From the NCBI RefSeq assembly GCF_003019675.1, contig NZ_CP028105.1:1938282-2002281 (forward strand): a stretch of 64,000 bases of DNA. Reading direction: 5' to 3'. How positions within the stretch are numbered: the stretch's first letter is position 1; every line of letters begins with the position of its first letter. The DNA is from Fusobacterium ulcerans. Lineage in GTDB: Bacteria; Fusobacteriota; Fusobacteriia; Fusobacteriales; Fusobacteriaceae. Positions 63,127 through 64,000 of this stretch are shown here, in pieces. The notes under the pieces were generated by a model. It had not been told where the DNA came from. It saw only the letters and a list, made by a program, of their open reading frames with translations, and searched no databases. A program made the translations under genes and the position numbers.

Positions 63127-64000
63127 ATGTCAGATATATTATATGGGTTTATGACAGCACTCAGCCCAATAAACTTAATAGCAGCATGTGTCAGTGTAGC
63201 TATAGGAATAACAATAGGGGCTCTTCCTGGATTATCTGCTGCAATGGGAGTGGCTCTTCTTATTCCAATAACATTTGGAATGCCTGCTTCAACAGGGTTG
63301 ATAGTGTTAGCAGGAGTATATTGCGGAGCTATTTTTGGAGGATCAATATCAGCTATACTTATCCGTACACCAGGAACACCAGCAGCAGCAGCAACTGCAA
63401 TTGATGGATATGAACTTACAGTACAGGGGAAAGCAGGAAAAGCTTTAGGAACAGCAGTAATAGCTTCTTTTATAGGAGGAATACTAAGTTCAATTTCGTT
63501 ATATTTATTTGCTCCAACTCTAGCAACTCTTGCATTGAAATTTGGTCCTGCTGAATATTTTTGGCTGTCAATATTTGGATTGACAATAATAGCAGGAGCA
63601 AGTACAAAATCAATAACAAAAGGACTTATTTCAGGTGGATTAGGATTGATGATATCTACAATAGGAATGGATCCAATGCTTGGAAATCCAAGATTTACTT
63701 TTGGAATACCAAGTCTTCTTTCAGGAGTACCATTTACAGCTTCATTAATAGGATTGTTTTCTATGTCGCAAGTATTGATGCTGGCTGAAAAAAAGATAAA
63801 AGCTTCTGGTAAGATGATAGACTTTGATGACAGAGTCCTTTTAAGCAGAGCAGAATTAAAAAGAATACTTCCTACAACACTTAGATCAACAGTAATTGGA
63901 AATCTTATAGGAATACTTCCAGGAGCAGGGGCAAGTATAGCATCATTTTTAGGATACAATGAAGCTAAGAGATTTTCTAAACATAAAGAAGAATTTGGAC
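63127..64000 (+). CDS. tctA: TctA-type large membrane subunit, 5' part (cut by window end)
   Basis: The first 291 codons of the large subunit, open to the window edge. GITIGALPGLSAAMGVALLIP and RTPGTPAAAATAIDG in the first half, and LIGILPGAGASIASFLGYNEAKR near the end, are TctA signatures, including the two PGLSA/PGAGA-type loops. AAAGGAGGAG precedes the ATG at 63127. The full protein is normally about 500 residues. It completes a tctCBA tripartite tricarboxylate transporter. Confidence 0.92.
   Translation, partial: MSDILYGFMTALSPINLIAACVSVAIGITIGALPGLSAAMGVALLIPITFGMPASTGLIVLAGVYCGAIFGGSISAILIRTPGTPAAAATAIDGYELTVQGKAGKALGTAVIASFIGGILSSISLYLFAPTLATLALKFGPAEYFWLSIFGLTIIAGASTKSITKGLISGGLGLMISTIGMDPMLGNPRFTFGIPSLLSGVPFTASLIGLFSMSQVLMLAEKKIKASGKMIDFDDRVLLSRAELKRILPTTLRSTVIGNLIGILPGAGASIASFLGYNEAKRFSKHKEEFG

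Noticed and set aside
63096-63959. A 287-codon open frame on the minus strand
   Set aside because: It lies fully opposite tctA, whose family motifs are clear on the plus strand, and its product is low-complexity (rich in I, P, A, S) without a ribosome binding site.

Overview
The window is AT-rich and strongly coding, with intrinsic terminators, AGGAGG-type ribosome binding sites and codon use dominated by A/T-ending codons. Gene content (Mgl sugar uptake, TRAP/TAXI, 2HCT, DASS and Tct carboxylate transporters, an accBC-asp23-nusB locus, a dga-type amino-sugar-acid cluster) and protein sequence suggest a chromosomal segment of a Fusobacterium, probably one of the larger-genome species such as the F. 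varium/ulcerans/mortiferum group. The species is an inference. No rRNA, tRNA, CRISPR array or insertion sequence with a transposase was seen.

Layout: 0-4.2 kb holds housekeeping genes (unknown small gene, murI, a phosphotransferase-fold gene, trpS, a ROK sugar kinase). 4.3-8.2 kb is a complete mglBAC galactose/glucose ABC importer with a consensus promoter. 8.2-12 kb holds an AraC regulator, an ABC-2 type exporter pair and an AraC/GyrI-like regulator. 12-17.4 kb has pyrG (with a leader containing a terminator), a YgiQ radical SAM protein, der and a glyoxalase. 17.7-28.1 kb is a minus-strand catabolic gene set: four-carbon acid kinase, DapA/NanA-type lyase, flavoprotein, YhcH/NanQ-like protein, fused TRAP permease, TAXI receptor, PdxA-like dehydrogenase, iron alcohol dehydrogenase and a GntR/FCD regulator with two recognisable operator candidates. 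28.5-35.3 kb has an MBL-fold hydrolase, a SNF2 helicase plus unknown partner, and a Rep_3-type replication initiator. 35.6-41.8 kb is a dga-like operon with four poorly characterised proteins (SFCGS, DUF4312, DUF4311, DUF4310). 41.9-49 kb has dnaE and the acc-asp23-nusB locus. 49-54.5 kb has membrane and envelope proteins, a thermonuclease, an M32 carboxypeptidase and DUF2207/LemA. 54.6-64 kb is a carboxylate-transport region: two tandem 2HCT transporters, two MgtC paralogues, a DASS transporter and tctCB plus the 5' part of tctA, cut by the window edge.

The points most worth following are: (1) the AccB homologue beside accC lacks the biotin-accepting EAMK lysine; (2) two intergenic elements (17.5 and 33.9 kb) form long imperfect inverted repeats whose arms change together between copies, like a MITE or structured repeat family; (3) the dga-like operon carries a transport/regulation module without a recognisable PTS enzyme; (4) the 17.7-28 kb cluster looks like an undescribed ulosonic or sugar-acid pathway; (5) a plasmid-type Rep_3 initiator sits in the chromosome directly against one of the repeat elements.
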